The position numbers and the translations under genes were made by a program. The notes beneath the pieces are model-generated. The model made no database searches. It had not been told where the DNA came from and saw nothing but the letters and a program-made list of their open reading frames with translations. Positions 53,848 through 62,369 of a stretch of DNA of 64,000 nt are shown one piece after another (position 1 is the first letter of the stretch; each line of letters begins with the position of its first letter). This DNA is from Desulfobacterales bacterium (GTDB lineage: Bacteria; Desulfobacterota; Desulfobacteria; Desulfobacterales; JAHEIW01): the NCBI GenBank assembly GCA_030066985.1, contig JASJAN010000036.1, forward strand, positions 16,921 to 80,920. The letters are read 5' to 3'.

Positions 53848-53982
53848 AGGTGTCAGGTGTCAGGTTTCAGAAAAAGATGACATCATCCGAAACTGATAAT
53901 TTTGGATGTCATCGGTTCTTTATTCGGACAATCAGAGCGGTTTCTGACACCTGAATCCGCCTGCGGCGGAACACCTGAAACC
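53848..53982. repeat. AGGTGTC 7-bp-word inverted repeat (L6)
   Basis: Left arm AGGTGTC, AGGTGTC, AGGTTTC, AG (53848-53870). Right arm (53943-53982) CTGACACCTGA, then the small palindrome TCCGCCTGCGGCGGA, then ACACCTGAAACC. The 72-bp interior itself folds through GATGAC/GTCATC and ATCC/GGAT. It lies between two minus-strand genes. Confidence 0.8.
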
Positions 53983-54111
53983 ATGATGTTTATACATTCA
54001 GACGCTGATGGTTTATGTTAAGTCGACAACACCATGCGGTCAATGCGCTAACGCTGATCTAAGTCTGTGAGAATTGATTTGCAGGAGAAACAGAAGGGGA
54101 CTGGACAGCCG

Positions 54112-56121
54112 TCAATTGTCTAATATTTCCCTTATCTTATGCGAAAGCTTTTTTAGATTGAAGGGTTTTTGAATGAAACCGTTACAGCCTTGTTTCATGA
54201 TGGCAGATGCTCGGCTATCAAGGCTATAACCGCTGGAAAGTAAGATTTTAGCATTCGGTTTTAGAGCCCGCATGTGGCTAAAGGTTTCACCTCCGCTCAT
54301 ATCGGGCATAATCATATCCAGGATGACCAGCTCGATCTGGTCCCGGTGGCGCTTGAACAATTTGATAGCTTCGGCGCCGCCGTCGGCCACCAATACCGTG
54401 TACCCCAGTTTTTCAAGCAGATCCTTGCCGATATCAGAGACCATTTCCTCGTCATCAACCAGCAAGATCATCTCAGTACCGCCTTGGGCTTCTTCGAGTT
54501 TAAGATTGACAGAAATCACCCGTTTGTCTGATGCCGGCATATAGATTTTAAAGGTGGTTCCGTGTCCTTTTTCACTGTAAACATTGATGATGCCGTTATG
54601 GTTTTTGATGATGCCGTAGGCGCTCGCCAGACCCAGACCCGTTCCTTGGCCAAATGCTTTGGTGGTAAAAAAAGGTTCGAATATTCTTTCCTGGGTGCTT
54701 TTGTCCATCCCAATACCGGTATCTGAGATCGTTATGCGCACATATTTTCCAGAATCGATGGCGTATGGTTTGTCATAATCATGCGCCTGCAGATTAATGT
54801 TTTCAGTCTCTACATAAAGGTTGCCGCCACCCGGCATTGCCTGCCATGCATTGACGAAAAGATTGAGTAAAACCTGCTCGATCTGGCCTCGGTCCACATC
54901 GACCGTATAGAGGTCCTCCTGAAATTTTTTGTGGATCGTTATTTCTTTGCGGGCCCGGCTAAACATATCCGCGTTTTTGTTGATCAGAGCGTTCAAATTT
55001 GTCGTTTTTACCTGGTATTTACCCCCACGCGCAAATCCCAATATTTGCCGCGTGAGATCAGAGCCCCGCTTAACATAGCTTTCCATATTATTGAGAAACT
55101 CTTGATGGGGATGATCATCGGTCAGGTCCATTTTCATCAGCGAGATATTGCCCTGAAACCCCATCAGTAAATTGTTAAAGTCATGGGCAATTCCGCCTGC
55201 CAAGGTGCCGATGGCTTCCATCTTCTGAGCATGCTGCACCTGAGATTCAAGACGCTTTTTTTCTTTCTCCGTCTGGATACGTAAGGTGACATCGCGCATG
55301 ATGCCGCGAAATCCGATCGGTTGGTCTTCGGCATCACGCATCAGCGAAGCCGATAATTCCAACGTCTTTTTGGCGCCATTTTTGGAAATGATTTCATATT
55401 TAGTAATTTTTACCGCTTCTCCGGTACGATAGACCCGGTTAAAGGTTCGATACATTTTACGAGCGGTTTCCGGTGATGTGTATTGGCGATTGTTCATCCC
55501 CATTAAGGCATCATGCTCATATCCGATTATCCGACACACGCGATTATTAAAAAAAGTAAAATCCCCTTTGAGATTGACTTCAAAATAGCCTTCTTCGATG
55601 CTGTCCAGAATGTTGCGATATTGCTTCTCAGATTCCATTAAGGCTTCCTGGGCTGATTTACGCTCGGAAATATCTTCCATAATGCCCAACCAATATTGAA
55701 TGTTGCCGTCCTGATCTTTGACGGCTGAAGCCCTCACAATGGCCCATAGAATCTGACCATCGCTCTTCAAATAGCGTTTTTCGGTCTGGTAGGATGCGAT
55801 GCGGCCTTGTCTGACGGCGTTGCTCAGATCAATGGTTTCCTGACGGTCGCCCGGGTAGGTAATATCGACAAAGGTCATCTTTTTGATCTTATCTTGTTCA
55901 TATCCCAGCATCTGAAAAAAAGCGTGGTTGGCTTCCAGGATATAGCCCTGTGGATTTGCAATCACAATGCCCAGAGGTGCGTCCTCGAACACAGTCCGAA
56001 ACCGAACGGCATCATGGCGGTATTGCTCTGCGAGACGGCTGATGTCGTCAGCAGTCTGTTCAGCTTGATCGCGGTCTTTCTTTTTGTTGAAACGATCGTT
56101 TTCAATTAGCGGTTTAGCCAT
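54112..56121 (-). CDS. PAS-PAS hybrid histidine kinase with C-terminal receiver
   Basis: 669 residues. Two PAS domains (about 38-155 and 163-285; [34 protein letters not shown]). HisKA domain with the phosphorylated His in [15 protein letters not shown] (about 315), ATPase domain with [12 protein letters not shown], and a REC domain (about 550-669) with the phospho-acceptor Asp in [14 protein letters not shown]. No membrane helix, so it is a cytoplasmic sensor. No cognate regulator lies next to it. Confidence 0.93.
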   Translation of the reverse strand: MAKPLIENDRFNKKKDRDQAEQTADDISRLAEQYRHDAVRFRTVFEDAPLGIVIANPQGYILEANHAFFQMLGYEQDKIKKMTFVDITYPGDRQETIDLSNAVRQGRIASYQTEKRYLKSDGQILWAIVRASAVKDQDGNIQYWLGIMEDISERKSAQEALMESEKQYRNILDSIEEGYFEVNLKGDFTFFNNRVCRIIGYEHDALMGMNNRQYTSPETARKMYRTFNRVYRTGEAVKITKYEIISKNGAKKTLELSASLMRDAEDQPIGFRGIMRDVTLRIQTEKEKKRLESQVQHAQKMEAIGTLAGGIAHDFNNLLMGFQGNISLMKMDLTDDHPHQEFLNNMESYVKRGSDLTRQILGFARGGKYQVKTTNLNALINKNADMFSRARKEITIHKKFQEDLYTVDVDRGQIEQVLLNLFVNAWQAMPGGGNLYVETENINLQAHDYDKPYAIDSGKYVRITISDTGIGMDKSTQERIFEPFFTTKAFGQGTGLGLASAYGIIKNHNGIINVYSEKGHGTTFKIYMPASDKRVISVNLKLEEAQGGTEMILLVDDEEMVSDIGKDLLEKLGYTVLVADGGAEAIKLFKRHRDQIELVILDMIMPDMSGGETFSHMRALKPNAKILLSSGYSLDSRASAIMKQGCNGFIQKPFNLKKLSHKIREILDN

Positions 56122-56141
56122 AATGTCGTCAATACCATCAG

Positions 56142-57461
56142 TTATTGTTTGCCGTGAACATTGTATTTATCTGTGCTGCGATCCTGTAAAAATTTGAAGT
56201 CGAAGCGATCCAATTCAGCTTCCTCATACCAGCGATATCCCATATCTTGGCAATCCGAACAAGCAAAAAACGGAATATGAACAGCCAATATGTGCTGGCC
56301 CCGATCCGAGGCCGAGTCAATCTGCCAGACACCGCCGCATTCGGTACAGGTTTTAACCTGCTCGGTTTGGGTTTCTGTTATCCCATCGGTATCATAAAAA
56401 ATCTGGCGCTGGCGTTCAAAGATGTTGGCTTTTGATTGAACCTGCGTTTGGATATGTTGACGCTGTTGCCAATAGCTCAAAATCGTATCAGCGACCTGTT
56501 TAATGGATTCGCTGACATCAGGGCTCTGACGGATTTTAGCGGCGTCATAGTCGGGTTCTCTGACGTGACTGTAATCCAGCCCGGCCATGGCCAAAATAAT
56601 GCCCACATTCACATACGGCAGGGCACCCTCGATGGAATAGCCGCCTTCCAAAACGGCGATATCCGGTTTTAAAAGTGCGGTTAGTTCGGCGTATCCTTGG
56701 GCCGAAAAATTCATATTGGTGATCGGATCCGTGTAATGATTGTCCTGACCGGCGGAATTAATAACGATGTCAGGCTTAAAATCTTCCAGAATGGGCAACA
56801 CCACCTCCTTGATGGCATACAGAAATCCATCTTCGGAAGTATGCGGTGGCAATGGGATATTAACGGTGGTTCCAATGGCATTCGGTCCCCCGAGCTCAGT
56901 CAAAAATCCGGATCCGGGGTATAAAGTGCGACCGTCCTGGTGAATGGAAATAAACAGGGTGTTGGGATCGTGCCAGTAAATATCCTGCGTTCCGTCGCCA
57001 TGATGGCAATCGGTGTCGACGATGGCCACCTTGGCCACCGGGTAGGCCGCTCTGAGATATTCGATCATGACGGCTTCAATGTTGATGTTGCAAAATCCGC
57101 GTGCACCATGGACAACACGCATGGCATGATGACCGGGTGGTCTCACCAGTGCGAATCCGCGCTGGATTTTTTTGTCCATCACCGCCATTCCAATGGTTTT
57201 AGCGCCCCCGGCACTGATAAAATGCGATTCGGTCGTTACCCGTGATACATCCGGGACACAGAAATGGACACGCTGGATATCGTTCAGGCTGACCGGTTCG
57301 GGCTTGAGTTCTGTAATGCCCGCAATATCGAAAAGACCCTCTTCGAAGATTTGATCCTGGGTATACAGGAGCCGCTCTTCGCGTTCCGGATGCGTAGGGC
57401 TGATGGCCCAGTCAAAGGCCGGGAAGAATACCAGACCGGTTTTATGTTTTGCTTTTAACAT
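56142..57461 (-). CDS. Histone deacetylase superfamily (AcuC-like) hydrolase with zinc-ribbon tail
   Basis: 439 residues. Zinc amidohydrolase core with RPPGHHAM (catalytic His pair), DTDCHHGDGTQDIYW (Asp/His metal ligands) and GGYSIEGALPY near the end of the core. Family members deacetylate polyamines, acetoin-pathway proteins or acetyl-lysine. After residue about 370 there is an extra domain with CTECGG and CSDCQDMGY, a likely zinc ribbon, not part of standard AcuC. Confidence 0.85.
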   Translation of the reverse strand: MLKAKHKTGLVFFPAFDWAISPTHPEREERLLYTQDQIFEEGLFDIAGITELKPEPVSLNDIQRVHFCVPDVSRVTTESHFISAGGAKTIGMAVMDKKIQRGFALVRPPGHHAMRVVHGARGFCNINIEAVMIEYLRAAYPVAKVAIVDTDCHHGDGTQDIYWHDPNTLFISIHQDGRTLYPGSGFLTELGGPNAIGTTVNIPLPPHTSEDGFLYAIKEVVLPILEDFKPDIVINSAGQDNHYTDPITNMNFSAQGYAELTALLKPDIAVLEGGYSIEGALPYVNVGIILAMAGLDYSHVREPDYDAAKIRQSPDVSESIKQVADTILSYWQQRQHIQTQVQSKANIFERQRQIFYDTDGITETQTEQVKTCTECGGVWQIDSASDRGQHILAVHIPFFACSDCQDMGYRWYEEAELDRFDFKFLQDRSTDKYNVHGKQ

Positions 57462-57518
57462 ATGAATCCGATTTTAAAACACATGCTGCTTTTTTAAATG
57501 TAAGTTGTTTTCTTTCTC

Positions 57519-57601
57519 AGGCGCAAGGCTCACGGCCCAAGGCGCAGGGTTAGATCGTATCGTTTTACTCATTTTTGCCTTGTGCCTTATGCCGTGAACC
57601 G
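57519..57601. repeat. AAGGCNC 7-bp-word inverted repeat (A)
   Basis: The left arm contains AAGGCTC, ACGGCCC, AAGGCGC in tandem. The right arm is the complement: GCCTTGT, GCCTTAT, GCCGTGA, ACCG. The spacer is about 30 bp and AT-rich. It lies between two minus-strand genes. Confidence 0.72.
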
Positions 57602-57647
57602 TTTGCCAGAAATTTAGCACCATCAAATTTATGAAAACCTACGACGT

Positions 57648-59333
57648 TTAATTCGCAGGTAGCTTGCGAAGTATATGATCGTATCCCTGAATCAGTCCGG
57701 GTTTGATCTGCGCCTTAACCCGGATGTTCTTCCCGGTGGTGTTGAAACCACGCACCATATTGAATTCCATCTCTTGCGTAATTTCCGTTTCCAGATAATC
57801 CGGGTTTGCCCCGCGATCAATCCCTTTTTGTTTGAGCAAAGCCAGCGCAGTGTCGATGGCATCCTTGCGGTCAAAACTTTTGTCAATTCGCTGGCGGTAA
57901 TTTTCTTTCGGTGCGGCAACAATTTGTCTTTCCGTATCTGCAAAGACGGAGACTTCACAGGTGGTGCGGGCCAGGGCCGCACCGATGGCATTGGCGACCT
58001 CCCATTTCGGAACGACCCGTACCTGGGCATCGGTCAATTTTTGTAAATGTTCAGCAAAATACGGGGCTGGACCGCCTAGCACCATAATCGCCGCGGGCTT
58101 TACCCGGTATCCCTCCATTAGCTCATGAACCGTATAAACTGGTTTGCTGTTGATGTGCTCAATAAACGCCTGAGCCTCAGTGAGTATCGTTTTGCAGGCC
58201 AGGTCAAAAACATCCTCAGCCAGCGCATCGATCGGTTGATTTCGCTTTTTGGCCATCGGTGCAAAGCCATTGACCGATTTTTCTCGATCCCCATCTGTGA
58301 TCTTTCCCAGCACAATCAATGCATCTGTGGGTGTTGGTGCGGGACCGCCGTAAGCCATTGCCGCACCCCGGCGTTCGGGTCCGATTTGCAGTCCATCGTG
58401 ATTTAACTTTACACTGCTGTCACCGCCCAGACCGATGGAACGCGTATCGAGTGCGCGGATAAGTGTGTGGTAATCGGCCAGTTCGATGCCCACCGGATTT
58501 AACACCGGCGCCCCCTGGATCAACAGGGCCATATCGGTTGTCGTGCCGCCAATATCCAATATCAGCGTGTCTTCATTTTCAGCACCAAAGGCCATAGCGC
58601 CCATAGCACTGGCAGCCGGCCCCGAAAGAATGGTCTGGCCGGGGAAATCGATCGATGCGTTAAAATTTATGTTGCCGCCGTCACCCTTGAGGATACGAAT
58701 CGGCAGAGAAAGACCCTTGGATTCAAGAGACTTTTGAATGGACACATAAAAATCTTTGTGGATGGGATAAACCGCAGCATTCAGATAAGTTGTTGCAATT
58801 CTTCGAGAAAAATTTAGCCGGCCGGAAATTTGATGCCCCAGGAAAATTTTTTCACAAGAATTTTTCAGGATGTCAGCAATTTGTAATTCATGGTCGGGAT
58901 TGCGAATCGAAAATTTTCCGATGACACCGGCAGTTTGGATGCCTTCTGCGCTGAACTGGTCAGCCACCTGTTGTATTTCTTTTGGATCGAGTGGCTGTAT
59001 TTCACGACCGCGGTGGTCGATGGAACCCGAAACCGGATGATAATGCGAATTGGTTTTAAAATACTCAGGATGTATTCCAGGGCCACCGGAGACAATCATG
59101 CCCACCGGCGAAATCTTTTTCTGGACAATAGCATTGGTTGTTAAGGTTGTGCTGAGGACTATCCGGTTGATGTTTTGCAGATTGATATCAGCGGTGATGG
59201 TGTTGATTCCGGTTAGAACCGAGTTGAACAGATCGTTAGTGTCGGTGGGAACTTTGACCTGCTTTTCAAGGCCTTTATCTCCGATAAGGACCACATCGGT
59301 ATGTGTACCCCCGACATCTAATCCGATAATCAT
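57648..59333 (-). CDS. Hydantoinase/oxoprolinase-type ATPase (HyuA-like)
   Basis: 561 residues, actin-like ATPase fold. MIIGLDVGGTHTDVVLIG is the phosphate-1 motif, LILDIGGTTTDMALLIQG the phosphate-2 motif, and SIGLGGDSSVK a family block. It is short for HyuA (often about 650-700) but has an intact end. Normally paired with HyuB, which is absent here, so a different partner or a CoA-activase-like role is possible. Confidence 0.82.
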   Translation of the reverse strand: MIIGLDVGGTHTDVVLIGDKGLEKQVKVPTDTNDLFNSVLTGINTITADINLQNINRIVLSTTLTTNAIVQKKISPVGMIVSGGPGIHPEYFKTNSHYHPVSGSIDHRGREIQPLDPKEIQQVADQFSAEGIQTAGVIGKFSIRNPDHELQIADILKNSCEKIFLGHQISGRLNFSRRIATTYLNAAVYPIHKDFYVSIQKSLESKGLSLPIRILKGDGGNINFNASIDFPGQTILSGPAASAMGAMAFGAENEDTLILDIGGTTTDMALLIQGAPVLNPVGIELADYHTLIRALDTRSIGLGGDSSVKLNHDGLQIGPERRGAAMAYGGPAPTPTDALIVLGKITDGDREKSVNGFAPMAKKRNQPIDALAEDVFDLACKTILTEAQAFIEHINSKPVYTVHELMEGYRVKPAAIMVLGGPAPYFAEHLQKLTDAQVRVVPKWEVANAIGAALARTTCEVSVFADTERQIVAAPKENYRQRIDKSFDRKDAIDTALALLKQKGIDRGANPDYLETEITQEMEFNMVRGFNTTGKNIRVKAQIKPGLIQGYDHILRKLPAN

Positions 59334-59440
59334 GCCTATTCCCCGATCCTAATCCAGATGAAAATCGACAAATCCTATCTGATACACTCAGGGTTGTCAA
59401 TGTTCAAAGGTTCCCGCCGTGGCTTGAAAAGCTTCCGACT

Positions 59441-59478
59441 TCGCTCTTCGAGCTGCGCCGGGACTAGTCGGCGCGGCT
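59441..59478. repeat. GC-rich hairpin element, shared segment with L3
   Basis: CTTCGCTCTTCGAGCTGCGC at 59441 matches the complement of the insert in L3 (31717-31743) in about 21 of 24 positions. AGCTGCGCCG (59451-59460) pairs with CGGCGCGGCT (59469-59478) in 9 of 10 plus one wobble. It is in the 297-bp divergent gap 59334-59630, otherwise without recognisable content. Confidence 0.45.
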
Positions 59479-59630
59479 GGCAGGTTTGATTTTCAATATG
59501 GCCTTGGCAAACCGGGCGGAGCTTTGGCCGCAATTGAGGGCAATCCGCAATTATGCGGTGATCTGAAAACTGAGCTTGATTACCCGGGTCTTTGTTGTTT
59601 ATGATGCTAATTTAAAAAAAGGAGACATAA

Positions 59631-60059
59631 ATGATAGGTAAAACGATTGAAGCGCTAAAGGTCGGTGAAACGGCAGAGTTTGGCAAAACGATTTCTGAAT
59701 CAGATGTCTATCTGTATGCCGGCATAAGCGGAGATTTCAATCCTGCGCATATCAATGAGGAATATGCGGAAAAGACGTTTTTCAAAACCCGCATTGCCCA
59801 TGGGATGCTTGCCGCCGGTCTGATATCTGCCCTTTTGGGCACGAAATTGCCAGGTCCGGGAACCATTTACTTGCAACAGAGCCTTAATTTTCAGACGCCT
59901 GTGCGGATTGGGGATACGGTCACCGCGCGTGTTGAGATCATCGAAATGATCACCGAAAAAAACCGTGTGCGCTTAAAAACGGTTTGTGTCAATCAGGATG
60001 GAACCAAAATTTTAGATGGAGAGGCCGTTGTTAGTCCACCCAAGAGGAGGAAGCAATGA
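59631..60059 (+). CDS. MaoC-family (R)-specific enoyl-CoA hydratase
   Basis: 142 residues, single hotdog domain. ISGDFNPAHINEEYAEKTFF holds the catalytic Asp-His dyad (DxNPxH) near residues 34-39, and IAHGMLAAGLISALLG follows. This is the PhaJ-like, single-domain MaoC type. AAAGGAG precedes the ATG. It overlaps the next gene by 4 bp, so the two are probably one operon on an acyl-CoA substrate. Confidence 0.93.
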   Translation: MIGKTIEALKVGETAEFGKTISESDVYLYAGISGDFNPAHINEEYAEKTFFKTRIAHGMLAAGLISALLGTKLPGPGTIYLQQSLNFQTPVRIGDTVTARVEIIEMITEKNRVRLKTVCVNQDGTKILDGEAVVSPPKRRKQ

Positions 60060-61408
60060 AATCGGATGATGCCATTCAGCAGATAAAAGATGCCTTGATT
60101 AAAGCAGAAATCCCTCCCTGGAAGGCCGAGGATCAGGCGGCTAAAATGGGATTTGCAACACCTGAGAATATTTTGGTGGGCGTAAAGGCGCGGCGCGCCT
60201 TTGTCGAGGAAAAATGCGGTCAACCGTTTTATCATATCGAGCTGCCGGAGAATCCGTATCATACGGGTTACCGCTGTCCCAAAGACGGCACACTCTGGAC
60301 GCTGGCAGCAGATGATACCTATGTGCGATGCGGCTTATGTGCCACGCCGCTTGAAGCGTTGCCGGAAAAAGAGCGTCACAAACCCCTGGTCAACAATTAT
60401 ATCGGCGGGGTGGAGGATTATTATAGCTATGCCGGGGAAGTTACCGTTTGTGGTGATGTTGAAAAGACCTTTCAAAATATTCTGTGCTGGGGCCCGGGTG
60501 TCGGGCACCTGGGTATCAGTGTCGGATGCTTCAAAATCAATAAATACGGGCCGGTCGAGGTGAAAGTGTCGGACTGGGGCCAGGCGGCCAGGAATTTAGC
60601 ATTTGTTTTTGATACCGAAGGTGAGCGCGAAAAAGCCCAGGCACTGATTAAAGCCAATCTTGCGGATATTATCGATCAAATGACCCAGGCGCAGCTGGCC
60701 GAATGGAACGGCGAGGTATTCGATGTTGATTTTTTAAACAAACAGCATCATGCAGATCGTATATTGCATTGTTGTTTTTATACCCGTTTTGCCGATCACC
60801 GCGGCCATGGCCAGACATCCCATGCAGTCGGATTGGCGAAAAATCTAATCGACGACCTGTTTGAGCGTCAAAACATCAAATGCCGGATATCGGTGGTGGC
60901 CATGGGCAGAGACGGTGATCTCAAGCCTTCGCCACGAAACCGACGCGGCCGATACGTTTCTGCCCAACAACATATTCCGCTTAAAAAGTTTGAAAAAATG
61001 ATCAAGCGCCCGGTCGAAGATTTTCTGTCTTACATCGAGCTCGATCGACAGGGGGTCTTGGAAGAAATTGGATGGCCTGCTTATACCGGCATGGGGGGAG
61101 AAATTATCCCTGCTTTTTATCGAACCATGAAAAATAATCCCAGACCGTATCTGGTTTCCTGTTATCAAAAGGTTTACGCCTATATACGGGGAACCGATTT
61201 AGTCTTTGGTGTAGAGCTGCCCAATGTTGAAGTGGGCATTACCTCAAGCCCGGAAGGCATTATATCACCAATGGCCAGAGAAGCTTTAAAAATGGCCGGT
61301 ATTCAAAGCGCCAAAGAATACGCTGCTGCGGCGGCGGCCATCACCCTCGGCGGTGAGTTTAACTTTGCTGTCCGCCATATTCAGGAAAAGATGTATACCG
61401 GGAGATAA
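60056..61408 (+). CDS. Uncharacterised 450-residue protein with N-terminal zinc-ribbon-like motif
   Basis: I do not recognise the family. No signal peptide or membrane span. CPKDGTLWT and CGLCATPLE near residues 75-97 give a CxxD/CxxC ribbon-like pattern. The middle is mixed alpha/beta with conserved-looking blocks GVEDYYSYAGEVTVCGDV and WGPGVGHLGISVGCFKI, then CFYTRFADHRGHGQTSHAVG. The end has GVELPNVEVGITSSPEGI and an Ala-rich helix. It is translationally coupled to MaoC and directly followed by a dienelactone hydrolase. Confidence 0.8.
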   Translation: MKSDDAIQQIKDALIKAEIPPWKAEDQAAKMGFATPENILVGVKARRAFVEEKCGQPFYHIELPENPYHTGYRCPKDGTLWTLAADDTYVRCGLCATPLEALPEKERHKPLVNNYIGGVEDYYSYAGEVTVCGDVEKTFQNILCWGPGVGHLGISVGCFKINKYGPVEVKVSDWGQAARNLAFVFDTEGEREKAQALIKANLADIIDQMTQAQLAEWNGEVFDVDFLNKQHHADRILHCCFYTRFADHRGHGQTSHAVGLAKNLIDDLFERQNIKCRISVVAMGRDGDLKPSPRNRRGRYVSAQQHIPLKKFEKMIKRPVEDFLSYIELDRQGVLEEIGWPAYTGMGGEIIPAFYRTMKNNPRPYLVSCYQKVYAYIRGTDLVFGVELPNVEVGITSSPEGIISPMAREALKMAGIQSAKEYAAAAAAITLGGEFNFAVRHIQEKMYTGR

Positions 61409-62110
61409 ATGGGCATATTACAAAAACCGATTTCTTATCCTGCCGGGGACATAATCGTTCCCGGCATTTTATGTCTGCCCGAGCATCGATCAGACAGCGC
61501 GGTCGTAGTGGTATTGCATGGGAGCGACGGCTTTAAACCCAACCATGGGGAAATAGCCATGCGACTGGCCAACGAGGGTTTTGCAGCTGTGGCATTGTCC
61601 TGGTTTGGCGGTGAATCCGCGCGTTTACATTGGAAAGAGCTGCGCGCTGATGATGTTGTCTCGGTAGTTGATTTTTTACTGCAATTGCCGTCGGTCGATG
61701 TGGACAAATTGGGCATGATCGGCTTTAGCCGGGGCGGCGGGCTGGCGCTTATCATGGCATCCATGATTCCCCAGGTTAAAGCGGTCGTTAACTATTTCGG
61801 GTTGACGGCTTGGCAGGGTGGCCTGGAAGAATTTGGACATTTGCCATTGAATCAATATGAGCCACTGGATTTTGTTCGCCACATAACCTGTCCGGTTTTA
61901 TCATTTCATGGAAAAATCGATACTGTCGTTTCGGTTGCCAACACCATTGAATTAGATACTGCTTGTAAAGCATACGGCGTCGATCACCGCCATATTCTCT
62001 ATCCCAGTGTCAATCATTCGTTTATCTGGCCAGGCGATAAGTATAACCACAAGGCGCATCGGGATTCCTGGGAAAAGACCCTTGCGTTTTTCAAAACCCA
62101 TTTACGGTAA
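61409..62110 (+). CDS. Dienelactone hydrolase family protein
   Basis: 233 residues, alpha/beta hydrolase. VVLHGSDGFKPNHGEIA is the oxyanion loop region, IGFSRGGGLALIMAS carries the nucleophile (GxSxGG form) near residue 113, HGKIDTVVSV the Asp, and YPSVNHSFIWPG the His. In canonical DLH the nucleophile is Cys, here Ser. The ATG follows the preceding stop with no gap. Third gene of the MaoC operon. Confidence 0.88.
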   Translation: MGILQKPISYPAGDIIVPGILCLPEHRSDSAVVVVLHGSDGFKPNHGEIAMRLANEGFAAVALSWFGGESARLHWKELRADDVVSVVDFLLQLPSVDVDKLGMIGFSRGGGLALIMASMIPQVKAVVNYFGLTAWQGGLEEFGHLPLNQYEPLDFVRHITCPVLSFHGKIDTVVSVANTIELDTACKAYGVDHRHILYPSVNHSFIWPGDKYNHKAHRDSWEKTLAFFKTHLR

Positions 62111-62369
62111 GTAGCTACCGCAATTTAAAGAGTTTTTCAGGTTTATCTGCGATTCCGGTCTTTTCTAAAATTGTATCCATACCCGATTAAAGGCACTAAT
62201 TTTGCAATGCGAATTGAAGTGAGCGCCGTGCAATCTGCGGTCCTCCCTTTTCATACCCCGAATGTGATCAGCCTAAAAAGACCGATTTGACCGTTCATCG
62301 AAATGATTAGGGATTGGGGTAGCATTACATTTCATTTTTACAATATCATTTTGGTCAAGGAGGTGCCAA

